The notes: generated from the sequence alone by a model not told the origin. DNA of 64,000 bases from Paguma larvata (GCA_030068075.1 CM057830.1:24956247-25020246); one strand, 5' to 3'; shown: positions 1 through 11,084, counted from the first letter of the stretch. Translations and numbers: made by a program.

Positions 1-467
1 TTTGTTAGCTGATCTTTTTATCCCTTCAGGCATTAACCAGCCTTTTTATTTTCTGAGCAGTTCTGGAGCTAAATTCCCTGAAGGCTAAAGCATCTAGTGC
101 TTTCAAAACGGAAAGTCCTCAAAGTTTGCTTTGGTCGTGTTATTTTTTAGTAGAAGTCCCAGAAAGAAAACTATGTTATTGCACAGGAGGACCTGTTGCA
201 GTACATTTCCAGAGATTTCACTCTAATTTGGAGCTTGAATATTTCAATCTGAGCTAGCACTCCCATCTAACTTTGTAAGATGTACAAACGACAGAATACA
301 TTGGAGTAAGCTGTCAGAGTAAACAAATCCATAGTGCAGGGATATTTCGATGGGTCAGAAACAAACTAGCATTTTAAAATAATACGTTCATAAGGCCATT
401 TATATGCTAAAGAGATGACTTCTGGTCACCAAAGCAGGCTTCAAGGACATTACATAAGAATACGTAA

Positions 468-604
468 GGGGTGCCTGGGTAGATCAGTCGGTTGAACATC
501 CGACTCTTGATTTCAGTTCAGCTCGTGATCCCAGGGTCTTGGGATCAAGCCCTGTGTTGGGCTCTGTGCTGAGCATGGAGCCTGCTTAAGATTGTCTCTC
601 TCTG
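468..604 (+). mobile_element. Carnivore tRNA-Lys SINE (older subfamily), 3' truncated
   Basis: A tRNA-like head (GGGGTGCCTGGGT) is followed by the CTCTGTGCTGAGCATGGAG body typical of older CAN-SINEs shared across carnivores. The A-rich tail is missing. The CT tract joins directly to an antisense L1, so the 3' end was lost in a deletion or recombination. Confidence 0.85.
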
Positions 605-895
605 TTAAGTCTCACAAAGCCAACTTATGCATGGAAACATATGGCATCTGTCTTTCTCTGCCTGACTTATTTCACTCAGCATAATACCCTCCAGTTCCAT
701 CCATGTTGCCACACATGACCAGATTTCATTCTTTCTCATTGCTGCATAGTAGTCCATTGTATATATATATACCACATCTTCTTTACCCATTTGTCAGTTG
801 ATGGACACTTAGTCTCTTTCCATGATTTGGCTCTTGTCAAAAGTGCCTTCTTAAATCTAGACACTTCATACGAGGTGGGAGAGGGCAGACTTACA
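605..895 (-). mobile_element. Felid-type L1 3' region fragment, antisense
   Basis: Read on the minus strand, this matches the conserved L1 3' segment that encodes the degraded peptide motif MDYYAAM and WMELEGIMLSEISQ. The plus-strand phrase AGTCTCAC...GGAAACATATG also occurs in the L1 tail at 58.8-59.1 kb. The 61-codon minus-strand frame (605-790) is part of this repeat and not a gene. Confidence 0.8.
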
Positions 896-1465
896 CCCAT
901 TCTAATGTAATGATTCTCCTCACTGCTGCATTAATTCTCTGAAGATTGTCTCTAATGTCATCACAGAGAAATAGTACATATAGTATACCGGAGAACAGCT
1001 CCTACAAGGTTGTCAGTGCGCATTTGTTTCTATTTCCTCTCATGAGACTTTATGCAAACATGGGTGAACTCCCGCCCAGCGCACCCTGCCCCTTCCCATT
1101 TCCCATTCCTTGTTGCTTATATTAGGAAAACGGAACATTTGCACGAGTATAATATTTGACTTGAACCAATCTCTCAGGCTTGAGAATATTTCAATGTGTG
1201 TGTATTTAAAGACTGAAGTATGCCAATTTCAGTACTTTTTTTTTTTTAATAGAAAGGTTTCTTTGAAAATTCAAAGCCACATTTGTCCACTCGAAGTTTT
1301 TGAAAAGCTTCATTTGTGAGAAGCAGCAGTGAGCAGTGACTGGAGCTGGTGGAGATCATTAGTGGGAGCTGGATCTTCAAAGGAGTTTCTGTGTTAGGAA
1401 GAGGTACTTGGACATTTCGACTAAGTGCTGAACACCTGGGATTTGGTCATTTGAAAGGGTGTTCG

Positions 1466-1625
1466 CTTCAAGTTGTTTTAGATTCCAGATATAAGAGATA
1501 GCATCTAGTATTTGTTTTTCTCACTCTGACTTGTCTCACTTAGCCTAGTGTCCTCCAGATCCATCCATGTTGTTGCAAAAGGCAGTGTTACCTTCTTTCT
1601 CAGGTCTAAAGAGTATCCCAAAAAG
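1466..1625 (-). mobile_element. L1 3' region fragment, inverted part
   Basis: The plus strand reads CACTTAGCCTAGTGTCC and CCATCCATGTTGTTGCAA, the reverse complement of the L1 segment usually just downstream of ORF2. It abuts a sense-oriented L1 3' end at 1626. The two pieces together suggest a single insertion with a 5' inversion (twin priming). Confidence 0.65.
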
Positions 1626-2160
1626 AGGAAGGAGGATGGGAAAGATGGTGTTTAAGGATACATAACTGCAACTAGTAGAGGGCTAAGTTCTGGAGACACA
1701 GTACAGTGATCACAGACAACACCACTGTATTATACCCATTCAGCTTGATGAGAAACTAGATTTGAATTGTCCCCAACACTGTAACAAATGACCATTACAT
1801 GAAACTGTAGAGGTGTTAGCTAACACTACAACACTCATACTGCAATATAAATGTGTCAAATGAATATGTTGCCCATCTTTTTTTTTTTAATGTTTATTTA
1901 TTTTTGGGAGAGAGAGACAGAGAGACAGAGAGAGAGCGAGAGAGAGAGCGAGAGAGAGAGAGCATGAGAAAGCGAGGCAGAGAATCTGAAGTGGGCTCCA
2001 GGCTCCAAGCTGTCAACACAGAGCCCAACGTGGGGTTTGAACTCACAAATTGTGAGATCATGACCTGAGCCGAAGTGAGACGCCTAACGGACTGAGCCAC
2101 CCAGGTGCCCCTGCACATCTTAAACTTACACAATGTTGTGTGTCAAACAGAACTCAGTAA
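1626..2160 (+). mobile_element. L1 3' end, interrupted by a SINE
   Basis: The sense L1 3' tail has landmarks AGACACAGTACAGTG, CACTGTATTATAC and, after the SINE, AACTTACACAATGTTGTGTGTCAAACAG. These resemble the usual L1 ending (acctgaaactaatataatattgtatgtcaa). A SINE at 1880-2111 interrupts it. A short A-rich stretch follows. Confidence 0.6.
1880..2111 (-). mobile_element. Felid-type tRNA SINE
   Basis: The antisense copy starts with a T-run and AATGTTTATTTATTTTTG, continues with a GA-rich tract, and ends GAGCCACCCAGGTGCCCC. The flanks are imperfect target-site duplications, TGCCCATCTT (1870-1879) and TGCACATCTT (2112-2121). It sits inside an L1. Confidence 0.95.
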
Positions 2161-2310
2161 CAAAAAAGGAAAAAAAAAAGGTTTTAGTTGTGGATAGACC
2201 CTAATACTTATCCTCTATACTTTGTTAAAAAAATTCTTTTAAGAGATTTGTATTATAGGGTCCCTGTTACAATGAGGGATTGAGCAGGTGCCCTGTTTTA
2301 CTCTGTGTAG

Positions 2311-2470
2311 GAGAAGGTGCCTTACATCAAGTTCCCATCAGCAGTCAGCCAGAGCACTGAAGTACTCCTCACCTCCGAGCTGGAGAGTTTGGTGTCTCGG
2401 TCATCTCTTCTGTTATGCCGGAGGCAGCCACGATGTGCGCAGGGGGACGAGGCCACTCGCATTATGCAAG
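2311..2470 (+). CDS. Candidate internal exon, unknown protein (uncertain)
   Basis: A 160-nt segment follows a pyrimidine-leaning tract ending in TGTGTAG and precedes a good donor (CAAG/GTAGGT at 2471). The frame starting at 2311 is open for 53 codons and begins EKVPYIKFPSAVSQSTEV; it then reads into the intron without an immediate stop. The segment has six CpGs in its second half, which is high for this window. Against it, a second frame is also open across the same bases, no neighbouring exon was recognised, and I cannot name a homologous protein. It could equally be a lncRNA exon or chance. The start is set only by the acceptor AG. Confidence 0.25.
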
Positions 2471-2639
2471 GTAGGTTTTCCAACTCTTTCACACTGCCTA
2501 GTTATTGGCAGGTATTCTGAAGAAGTAGAGAACTCTAACCCGGTTTTTGAACATAGCAAGATCCCTGGAAGCAACTCTTTTTTCTTTTTCTTTTTTCAAA
2601 TGCCTATGACTAAAAGGCTTTCTGAATAGGATTTTAATT

Positions 2640-3990
2640 GCAAAAGGACCAAGTCATGGGCTTCCTGAGTTTCTTTAGATGCTAATCATATTATTCTGAG
2701 AGCTGGCATAGGGCCTGGATTCCTCAGGCTACGCATCAGTGGTAACACAACTGCAGGCACAGCCGCAGATTGATCTGAGCAGAGGAAGGGGGAAAACAGT
2801 ATCTCTGAGACCCTAGAAGGTGGCTCTGAACTGCAGTGCTACTCACCGGAAGGAGATTAGGAGAACGCTGCTGCGCAGAGGCCATTCTGTTGTTTAGTCT
2901 TCCCCAACCCTCTCAAAAATTTTTTAAAAAGGGGGGAATTAAGTAGAAGGGGAAGTCTGTAGTTGGCGGAAGAGAAAAGATGCCAAAATGGCTTAACCAT
3001 TTTTAGGGACTCCGACTTTTCTTGGCGAAGACGCTGAAATCTAGTTTGCTACTCACTCCTTCCTCTTAGCCTTTTTACTGTCATTGTAATGGTTTGCATT
3101 TAATCTGTGTAATAATCACTGCATTTTCTCTTCAATGTCCTTTTGTATTTGTGTGTGTGTGTGTGCTTTAGTCTATTCCTATCTCTCCTTGATGCTTTGT
3201 CTTCTATTTGAAGCTATTTTTCTCCTCTTGTTGCTGCATTTAATGGTTGACTTCTGGTACAGCATGACTGCCTTTTTCTCCATCCATCTCTCTAAATTAG
3301 GGGGTCCACTCCTCCATTTCTATGCAGCAACCGCTCTTCAGCGTGAGGTCTTCACTTTTCTATGTTGTAGTCTCTTTTGTGATTGGCCAATATCAAAATG
3401 AAACTTACTAGAATCCAATTCTAAAAGCACTTTAGAAGGATGGAATCTTATCATTTACTTCCTGAATCACTGTCATCGGTATAGTTGGAGCAGAACGCTA
3501 TTCCATTTTGGGGCTCATTGGATAAGTATGAGTTCAACTTGGTGGCCATAAAATAACTGGGAAAAAGTTTTGTTCCTTTCCTCCCTTATAGCTCAGAACT
3601 TTGTGGAGTCGTAAGAAAGGAAGCAGAACTGACTTTGCTTCTTTATTTCTGATTATGTGTGGCAGAAAAATAACATTTTTTCCATTTAAATTATATACAT
3701 AGTGCCTAACATCTTCCTGGGCCTCTTACAAAAATCAGTACAATTTCATTTTCATTTTATAGATTATGCAGCTTAATTCTGGAAAATCAGACCACATACC
3801 CAAGGAAGGATTCAGCGTTTCCAGAGAACCTAGCATTTTCTGTCTTCCAGAAGACTAAAATTAGATCCTGTTTTAATGACTGTCCCTGCAACATTAAGTT
3901 CTATGTAATGAAAGTGTTTCCATGTCCCCACTGACAGACCACTCACTACTATTCACTGACGTGGGTCTGAAGAATTCTATCAACAATAAT
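2640..3990. other. No gene seen; mostly unique sequence
   Basis: No recognisable repeat or gene in this stretch apart from a short TG microsatellite at 3150-3165. The open frames are short and unremarkable. Confidence 0.5.
3150..3165. repeat. (TG)8 microsatellite
   Basis: A pure run of GT dinucleotides, seen directly. Confidence 0.95.
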
Positions 3991-3994
3991 AATT

Positions 3995-4115
3995 GTATCA
4001 ACACTAACACTAATTGAGTGCTTTCTTTGTGCCAGGCACTGTGCAAAGTGCTTTACGGTGATTATTTCACATTTGATCTTCCCAATGACTCCATGAGTTA
4101 AGAATACAAACGCTC
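3995..4115 (-). repeat. MIR SINE fragment
   Basis: The plus strand reads TGAGTGCTTTCTTTGTGCC then AGGCACTGTGCAAAGTGC, the reverse complement of the MIR 3' core. Confidence 0.8.
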
Positions 4116-4289
4116 TGGGTGTACCAGAATTGTCCACATTTGGTGGTTGATTTAATAGATTCTTTAAACTGTCTAGTAAGCTCCAATGGCACTTATCGTA
4201 CTTATTCTCCTCACCACTCCAGTGACACAGAGCCTGTCTTGCTTAGAAGTCTCATATTATTGTTTTATTGTGTATGGCGGATGGGAAAA

Positions 4290-4870
4290 ACAAACAGGTC
4301 TTCTACTGACACTCACAAGAAAGACGGACACTGCTGAAGCCCCGCTCCACTTTTGGTCTGTGGCAAGTACCTCCGTTGCTTACATCACATCTCGTTGGCC
4401 TGGTCCTGATTCCAGTGTCATCAGCTGTGGACAGTTCTGGCCAAACTGAACCTCATCATGGGGAGCCAGCACCCCACCTCAAAAGTGAGCCCCAAGTCTT
4501 CCTGTTTTCTGCCCCAGGGTTTCTCTCCAATGCCATGGGTGCTGGCTCCTGGGTGGCCAATCATAGCCAAAGGGGACTTTATGCTTTGGCAGCAACCCTC
4601 AACCAATGGGGGTCAGGAGCAAGTGGATACAAGCTCTGGCTGTGTGCATTTAAGACTCTAGCTACCTGTATTCAGATGTATTTCATTCTGTACCCTCTCA
4701 TGTGTTCCAGAGGATAGCTTGCCTTTCTGTGTTGTCTCATTTGTCTCGCTTTCTTTTTCCTGCTTGTTAGAGTCACATCCTAAATAAGCTTCCTGCACCC
4801 AAGTCTTTGTCTTAATTCTGTGATGGGGTAATTCTAAGACACCAGGTCTTGGGAGAGTTTCACTTCCAAT
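4290..4870 (+). mobile_element. LTR-like repeat, probable old endogenous retrovirus solo LTR
   Basis: A promoter-like layout is present: two CCAAT-type boxes (GGCCAATCATAG near 4556 and CAACCAATGGG near 4600), a weak TATA-like GATACAAGC, then CCTAAATAAGC near the expected polyadenylation position and TTCTAAGACACC near the end. This order is typical of mammalian ERV LTRs. The family is not identified and the boundaries are loose. The open frames inside (for example 4376-4717) are by-products. Confidence 0.45.
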
Positions 4871-4969
4871 AAACATGGACACTTGGAGAAAGCAGATAGG
4901 AACACTAGTAAAAAGGGAATCTAGAATGTTGACATTGGGAAGCTTTCTTCATCCAAAATTTAAGACCCA

Positions 4970-5110
4970 ATGAGTCAATCAATAAATATTTATGGTAAAT
5001 CAGGGATTGTGTTAGGTGCTGCTGAAGCTGGAGATTTAATCCAGGGTCTGGTGTAAAGACTTGTTGGAACTTCTGCCTTAGGACAGCCTCAAACAATAGA
5101 AAGAGTTTCA
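4970..5110 (-). repeat. L2 LINE 3' fragment, antisense
   Basis: CAATCAATAAATATTTATGG is followed by TGTTAGGTGCTGCTGAAG, which resembles the reverse complement of the L2 3' end (attcaacaaatatttattgag...). Confidence 0.55.
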
Positions 5111-5590
5111 AATAAGGACAGTTACCTAAACGAACCTGAAGTTTTGGAGGACTATTATCACTGCATTGTGGAGAAGGGATTAAGAAGCAAGAGCAAAATC
5201 AGGGAGAAAAAGTAGGAGGCTGCGTAGCCTTTGAGGCACAAGATGCTGAAGGCAGGGGGGAGGTAAAAAAGGGAATGGATCTGAGAGATGGGTTGGGGAC
5301 ACAGCTGAGAAGACTTGGTAAAAGATTAGATGTTAGATTCTGGGGTCATGACTTGGAAAATGAAGTTTCTACCTTGGGCAACTGGTTAAAGGCTGTTTAA
5401 CGAGAAGAGTGAAATCAGAAGGAAAAAATGTTGAGGATAGGGTGGGAGGAGAGAGGACCATGACAAGCTCTGGTGGGGACATGTTAAGTCTTAGGTTTTT
5501 GTGGGACGTTCAGACAGTGCTGTCCAGGAGGCACTGAACGTGGCTAGACCTGAAGCAAGGAGAGAGCTAAGTCTGACTTCACTTCAAAAA
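5110..5590. other. No gene seen; possible degraded L2 interior
   Basis: Purine-rich sequence with phrases seen in old LINE interiors (GGATCTGAGAGATGGG), but nothing that can be assigned firmly. Confidence 0.35.
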
Positions 5591-6400
5591 TCAACCCAGC
5601 CCCTTCAACAAATCCTGTTACAGCAATTGGACATCCATATGTAAGAAGTGAACCTCAACCTAAACTTCATGCCTTATACACGAGTTAACTAAAAATGCAC
5701 CACAGAGTGAAATGTAAAAGGGAAGATTATGAAGTACATAAAACAGGAGAAAGTCTTTGGGATCTAAGTCTAGGCAAAGAGTTTTTAGACTTGACACCAA
5801 AAGCATGATCCAGGAAAGGTTGCCTTCTTGGGTACTTATCCCAGGCCGATGAAAACTTACATTGACACAAAAATCTGTACATGAATGATGATAACTTTAT
5901 TGCTAATAATCTGAAATCAGAATTATCCCAGACATCCCCCAAGGGGTGAATTGTTAAACAAAGTTGTATCCAAAATACAGAAGACTACTCAGCCATATAA
6001 AGAAACTACTGCTACATGCAACAATTTAGATGAATCTCTAGGTAATCACATTGAATGAAAAAAGTCAATCCCTGAAGATTATATACTGCGTGATTCCATT
6101 TATAGAACATTATTGAATATCACAGACATGGCGAACAAACCGCTAGTTGCTGGGGGCAGGGGGTGGGGGAGGCAAGTGGGTGTTGTTATAAAAGAATAAC
6201 AGGAGGAATTCTTGTTGTGACAGACATGTTCTGTAAATCGTACCAATGTCCATTTCCTGGTTGTGAGAGTGAACTACAGTTTTACAAGATGTACCATCAA
6301 GAGAAAGTGGGTAAAATGTACAGGCGATCTCTCTGTATTTCTTACAGCTCCATGTGAATCCACCATTATCTCAAAATAAGATGTTTAGTTTTTTAAAAAA
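5590..6400 (+). mobile_element. Old L1M-type LINE, ORF2 end and 3' UTR
   Basis: The ORF2-like phrase CAACCTAAACTTCATGCC near 5660 and the 3' hallmarks ACTACTCAGCCATATAAAG, GATTCCATTTATAG and CTCAAAATAAGATG occur in the order expected for an old L1. It is heavily mutated and has no coding capacity. Confidence 0.75.
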
Positions 6401-7010
6401 TGTGGAGATGTGGTAGTTCTCAGGAATATGTCAAGGACAGAGTTTTCACAGAATTAGTTACACTGAATATTAATGATAAGGTTCTGTAACTATTTCCTTT
6501 CAAGAAATCACAAGCTTAGATTTACTTTTGAAGCTGCCTATCATTACTTTTCATATGAAAATTTAAGGAGTTTCTATAGGTAACAATTTCTCGGCAATGG
6601 GAACAGAGAACGAAGAATGATTATTTTTTTTTTCCTGAAAAAACCCATTCTGAAGGAACATAGAGGCCGAATGGGGAAAGAGACATGAAATACATGAGAC
6701 AGAGTATTGTCTGGTAGAAGGCTAGGACCAGAGTTTCCAGGGCAGTGAGTTAAAAGGCTCTGAGGAGGACGGTGAGAGGGGAGTGGGAGCTGGAGCTGGG
6801 TCTGCAGTCAGATCTGAATGGAGAGAAGCCTTCTAGCACCTACCAAACAGTAGGATTAAGTGCCCAGAGGCAGCAGGTGTCAAGGTTTGGAGACTTGCCT
6901 CAACAGGAGGAGAGCGTTTGCTTGGTTTGTCGGGGCATAGAAGGACTTAGGAAGGGCATGGATAATGGACGTATTTGGCCCTGATCCTGAGGACAGTGGC
7001 AAGTCAAGGC
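6400..7010. other. No gene seen
   Basis: Unique or unrecognised purine-rich sequence. A 70-codon frame at 6772-6984 has no recognisable motif. Confidence 0.4.
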
Positions 7011-7011
7011 T

Positions 7012-7260
7012 TTTAAGCACAGTGATTAAGAACTCTGGCTCTGAAGCTGGGATGCCTATTTTGACTATTCCATTTCCCAGCTAAGAGCCACTAGGCAGGG
7101 CACTTAACCTCTCTCGGGCTCAGTTTCTCCATCAAAAAATGAGTACTCTAGAGAGGTACCTTAGAAAGTGGTTATTAGGATTCACGGAGATACTGTATGT
7201 CAAGCCTTTAGCGTGGTGTCTGAGTGAGAGCCTCACTCGGCAAGTATGAGCTGTTAAGAG
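7012..7260 (+). repeat. MIR SINE, near full length
   Basis: The order is AGTGATTAAGAACTCTGGC, a CACTTAACCTCTC box, CTCAGTTTCTCCATC and GGCAAGTATGAGCTGTTA, all matching the MIR layout from head to tail. Confidence 0.85.
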
Positions 7261-7304
7261 CATGTCGGTGGTGCTCGAGGCGTTGACAACGTTTCTTCTG
7301 TCCA

Positions 7305-7400
7305 AAGGTTGTCAACAGCTTGGGAGCAGAGACCGTGGCTTATCGGGGACCATCTGACCCCTAGGACACCCCGGGCACACAGTAGGAGTGTGGCTAAATT
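7305..7400 (+). repeat. L2-like 3' tail
   Basis: GCAGAGACCGTGGCTTATC then GGGCACACAGTAGGAGTG resembles the L2 phrase 'gcagggaccgtgtctta...ggcacacagtaggtg'. Short and weak. Confidence 0.5.
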
Positions 7401-7779
7401 AAAGTGGAAAAGGCAGTGCTCTTGGAGGACTCATCTGACAGCAGGGGACTGATCAGACGGAGGAAGGAGAGCCTGTAGGCACAGAGCATGATTATAAGGC
7501 TATGAGAGCAATACGGCCTCACTCCTTGTGATAAGAACCAGGAAAAAAGGCTGGTGATGGTAGGAACTGTCACAAATAGGTAAATACTGAAAGATGCACT
7601 CAAGTAGAGTTTCTGGGCTTTGACTGCATTGTAACAACAGATTCTGAGTTTAACTTGAGTGTGGATATTGGGTCTGTGTTGGAAAGAAAGCCCAGTATGA
7701 TGGAAAGACAAATAAACACTGCTTTGTCCCTTGTCATTTACATGACCTTAAGAAATCCATTCTGCATCTGTAGTAGTTA

Positions 7780-8200
7780 CTGTGATGACCCACGCCCTCT
7801 TCGGCATCTTTGCACCGAATGCTCCACCGGCCGCCCCCACGTGACTGCCTCACACAAGCTTACATCTCCTCCCTGAACATGGAGGCCTAAGCCCAATGAC
7901 CGGCTGAGGCAGGAACACAAAGTCCCCACCATTTGACTCATTCGGGACAACTCTGAAAGGCCAAATCCACTCGAGAGCTGCCCGCTGCAGATTCAATTGC
8001 AACTGCACTGTCAATCTGCTCTGCCCTCTGCCTAATCCTGCCCCGCTTCACTTCCTGAGAGGTGTAACCCCCCAACGCTGCAGGCATCCTTCTGCGAGCA
8101 ACCCTCTGAGTGCTCCCACATCTGCTCCTGAGCCCAGGCTTGGAGTGTCCTTTATCCTGAATCTGTAGGCTGGAAAACAGCACGGTGGCCACGGCAGTCA
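7780..8200. other. Possible degraded ERVL-type LTR; no gene
   Basis: CTCTGCCTAATCCTGCCCCG and CTTCACTTCCTGAGAGGTG resemble the pyrimidine-rich 3' half of some mammalian LTRs. No terminal structure was found. Overlapping minus-strand frames carry no recognised domain. Confidence 0.3.
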
Positions 8201-8461
8201 TGGGGAGAAGAAATGACACCCTGTGCTTGGCACAAGAAGCTGTCTTCAAGAAACAAAGGCTGATGGGTGAACCTTGAGGCCATTATGTGAAGTAAAATAA
8301 AATGGTCACAAAAACTGTATGATTCCACTTGTGTGAGGTCCCTAGAGTGGTCACGTTCCCAGGGACAGAAAACAGAAGGGTGGTTTTCAGTGGCTGGGGG
8401 AGGGAGGAGTGAGCAACTATGTAATGGGTAAAAAAAGTTCTGAAGATCCATTGTAGAACAT

Positions 8462-8680
8462 GGGGGGGTGGCAGGTTGCTCGGTCGGTTAGGTGTCCAGC
8501 TCTTGGTTTCAGTTCAGGTCATGATCTCACAGTTCATGGGTTTGAGCCCTGCATTCAGCTCTGCGCTGACAGCTGAGAACCTGGAGCCTGCTTCAGATTC
8601 TTTGTCTCTCTCTCTCTCCCTGCCCCTTTCCCGCTCAGACTCTGTCTCTCAAGAATAAGTAAACATTTTTTAAAAAAAGA
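8462..8680 (+). mobile_element. Felid-type tRNA SINE, first of an adjoining pair
   Basis: Divergent head (GGTGGCAGGTTGCTCGG), felid body GCGCTGACAGCTGAGAACC, CT tract, and a tail ending in an A-run at 8680. The second SINE begins at the very next base. Confidence 0.92.
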
Positions 8681-8890
8681 GGGGCACCTGGGTGGTTCAG
8701 TTGGTTAAATGTCCAACTTTGGCTCAGGTCACAATCTCGTGGTTCATGAGCTCAAGCCCCACGTTGGGCTCTGTGCTGACAGCTCAGAACCTGGAGCCTG
8801 CTTCAATTTCTGTGCCTCCCTCTCTCTCTGCCTCTCCCTCACTTGCACTCTCCCTCTCTGTCTCTCAAAAATAAACAAACATTCAAAAAA
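8681..8890 (+). mobile_element. Felid-type tRNA SINE, second of an adjoining pair
   Basis: Clean head GGGGCACCTGGGTGGTTCAG, body GTGCTGACAGCTCAGAACC, CT tract and AAATAAACAAACATT tail. It most likely inserted in the A-tail of the upstream SINE. AGAACA lies on both sides of the pair (8455-8460 and 8890-8895). Confidence 0.95.
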
Positions 8891-9011
8891 GAACAGTGTG
8901 AATACACTCACCATTACTGAATTGTACATCTACAAATGGTTACGATGGTACGTTTTATATCATGCGGTTTTTTTAAACCACAATAATAATATAATAACAA
9001 TAATAAAGAAA

Positions 9012-10600
9012 GGATAGCAGCCATACCATTGCTTTTATGTGACTTTAACCCACAACTAGGTACCTTTTCTGGCTTCCCCTCCCTCCTCCTCTCACTTCCT
9101 TGGGACCTACAGTTCCAAATGTGATTGAAGCTCACTGCCCCAGCTGGTGCCCTGAACACTGTGTCTCCATAATCTGCTCTTTCTACCAATAGCTCTAATC
9201 CCCATGTACCCCTATAGGCTCTCAATTCGCTAATGCTCTGAAATCACCCTGGGATAGGCTCTGAAGAACTCCATTAAAGCCACCAGCACCGTCAGACCCC
9301 CTTTCCCAAATAAAACAAATGTTCTTGAAAATCACCACCATAACCTTTTGAAAAGTACATCAAATTACATCATGATTTGAAAAGAAATTATACTGTGTCA
9401 GTCCCAGGTTGTTGAAAGAAGGGACTGTGGACAGGAGTCTGGTGAAGCTGACAGATATAATGATGTAGGTAGAAATCTTGATGGATTTTGATGTAGATTC
9501 TCTGCTGGGGGTGAGCACAATTACTATTTGTACAGAAAGCAGAATCAAGGTCAGAAAATACAGAGGAGAGGCCATCAAGCTCAAGGGGAGGACTCTAGCT
9601 GGCGGGTTTGTGTTATTCTAAAGTTCCAATTGGTCAGCAGGATACAGAACGTACAAGGTCGGGGTATGGGCAGGGGTCAGCATGCGGAAATTCACGTCTA
9701 GTGACTATGGAGAGCAAATGTCTGAGTATGCGTTGGCATATGGGACGAAGCTGTGGTCTGAGAAAGTGGACATGATGCAAAACAAGAGCAGGAGGTAGGG
9801 GTGCCGGGGCAGAATGTGGGATCAAAGGGATGGTCGCTGGGACTGATCTCAAGCCAGTGCTTGTCTCTTCTGCCCTAGTTTGGAGCAGCTTTCCTGGTGA
9901 GCGTAGTTGAAGGCCAACACAGGTGGGGTTCTCCCCAGAGTCGGGCAGGGGCCCGCAGGTTTTAATCATTACAGTTGAAAGCTTGGTTCCCTGGAAAGCC
10001 CTTTAGCTTCTAAATCAGCAAAACATATTGAATCTGACAGGTCACCATTTGCCACCTCTGGTGCCCATGCATCGGAAAAACGATCGTCCCACTTGTCAAC
10101 ATAGTACGTACATGGGGTCAGGGGGTTGCTATACTTGTTAAGTGTTCATACTGTAAGTAAAAAAAAAAAAATAAGTCTAAATTTCTACTTCGTACTTGTT
10201 TTCCATTTTGATGCCCGCACTGTGTTCTATAAGAAGACTAGGCAGTGATGGCGGGAAGGAATCGAACGCCTCCCGCTAGCTGAAGGGCTGTCTTGGCCGA
10301 GGCAGCCCTCACTTACTGTGCACAGCTCCAGAACATCCATATAGACAGAAAGGCAGAGGTTATGGGAAGATCAATTTTAGCTTAATGCCAGAGGGAAGGG
10401 CCTAATGATTAGGGCGTTTGCAAAAGGAATGGCCTGCCTTGAGACGTAAGGAGTTCTCCATCACTCTAGGTTTTAGGGCCAGGGCAAAGGCTTTTCTAGC
10501 TCCCATGCTGCAGAATGGCTCCTGTGCTGGGAAAGAAATTAAACTGGATCTTGAAGGGCCATTTCAACCTAGATTTTATTACTCAAACTTGTTAAAAAGT
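9012..10600. other. No gene seen; unassigned sequence
   Basis: No confident repeat or exon. A poly-A run lies at about 10158-10171. A 111-codon minus-strand frame (9634-9969) is proline- and leucine-rich with no recognised domain. Confidence 0.4.
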
Positions 10601-10617
10601 GATTAATACGAGCTCAA

Positions 10618-10824
10618 GGGGCACCTGGGTGGCTCAGTCGGTGAAGCGTCTGACTCTTGGTTGCAGCTCAGGTCATGATCTCAGGGTTTCATGATTTCGA
10701 GCCCCGCATTGGGCTCCACGCTTAAGGCCTGCTTGAGACTCTCTCTCTCTCTCTCTCTCTTTCTCTGCCCCTCTCCTAGTCCTGCTGTCTCTGTCTCTCT
10801 CAAAATAAATAAATTAGCTTAAAA
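10618..10824 (+). mobile_element. Carnivore tRNA SINE
   Basis: Head GGGGCACCTGGGTGGCTCAG and a shortened body (GCTCCACGCTTAAGGCC), then a long CT microsatellite and AAATAAATAAA tail. Target-site duplication AATACGAGCTCAA (10605-10617) against AATACTAGCTCGAA (10825-10838). Confidence 0.95.
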
Positions 10825-10864
10825 AATACTAGCTCGAATAAGTGAAACGACTGAGAGGCAGGCT

Positions 10865-11075
10865 AACATGATGGGTAAGATCTCAGGTTCTAAAGCCACA
10901 CTAGCTGGGTTTGAATTGTGGCTACTTGTTGTGTGACCTTGGGCAAACTACTGCATCTTATTATACTTTAGTCTTATTTGTAAACGGAGAATTACAGCAC
11001 TACCCATCTACAGGACCACTGTAACAATTCGACTAGCGGATAGATGTCAGGTGTGTAGTATCTGTATGTGTATAT
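10865..11075 (+). repeat. MIR SINE
   Basis: GCTGGGTTTGAATTGTGGC and TTGTGTGACCTTGGGCAAAC are the diagnostic MIR core; the tail decays after 11040. Confidence 0.9.
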
Positions 11076-11084
11076 GTCAGGATT

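Larger units (their letters stand above)
8275..9012 (+). mobile_element. Old L1M-type 3' end split by two SINEs
   Basis: The left part (8275-8461) reads TGATTCCACTTGTGTGAGG then AGTTCTGAAGATCCATTG. The right part (8891-9012) continues with AACAGTGTGAATACACTCAC and ATGGTTACGATGGTACG and ends near an AAT-rich stretch. Joined, they follow the L1MC/MD 3' order, so the SINEs arrived later. Confidence 0.75.

Noticed and set aside
468..550. tRNA-like sequences with box A/B resemblance at each SINE head
   Set aside because: They are SINE heads derived from tRNA-Lys; none has an intact cloverleaf with clean ends.
605..790. Minus-strand 61-codon frame resembling a protein
   Set aside because: It matches the L1 segment after ORF2 and is found in other L1 copies.
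1894..2133. Serine/leucine-rich open frames in SINEs (also near 8476, 8692, 14370, 15759, 22420, 26090, 43894)
   Set aside because: They are translations of SINE heads and GA/CT tracts; the recurring MAQSVKHLTSAQVMISQF-like start is the antisense SINE.
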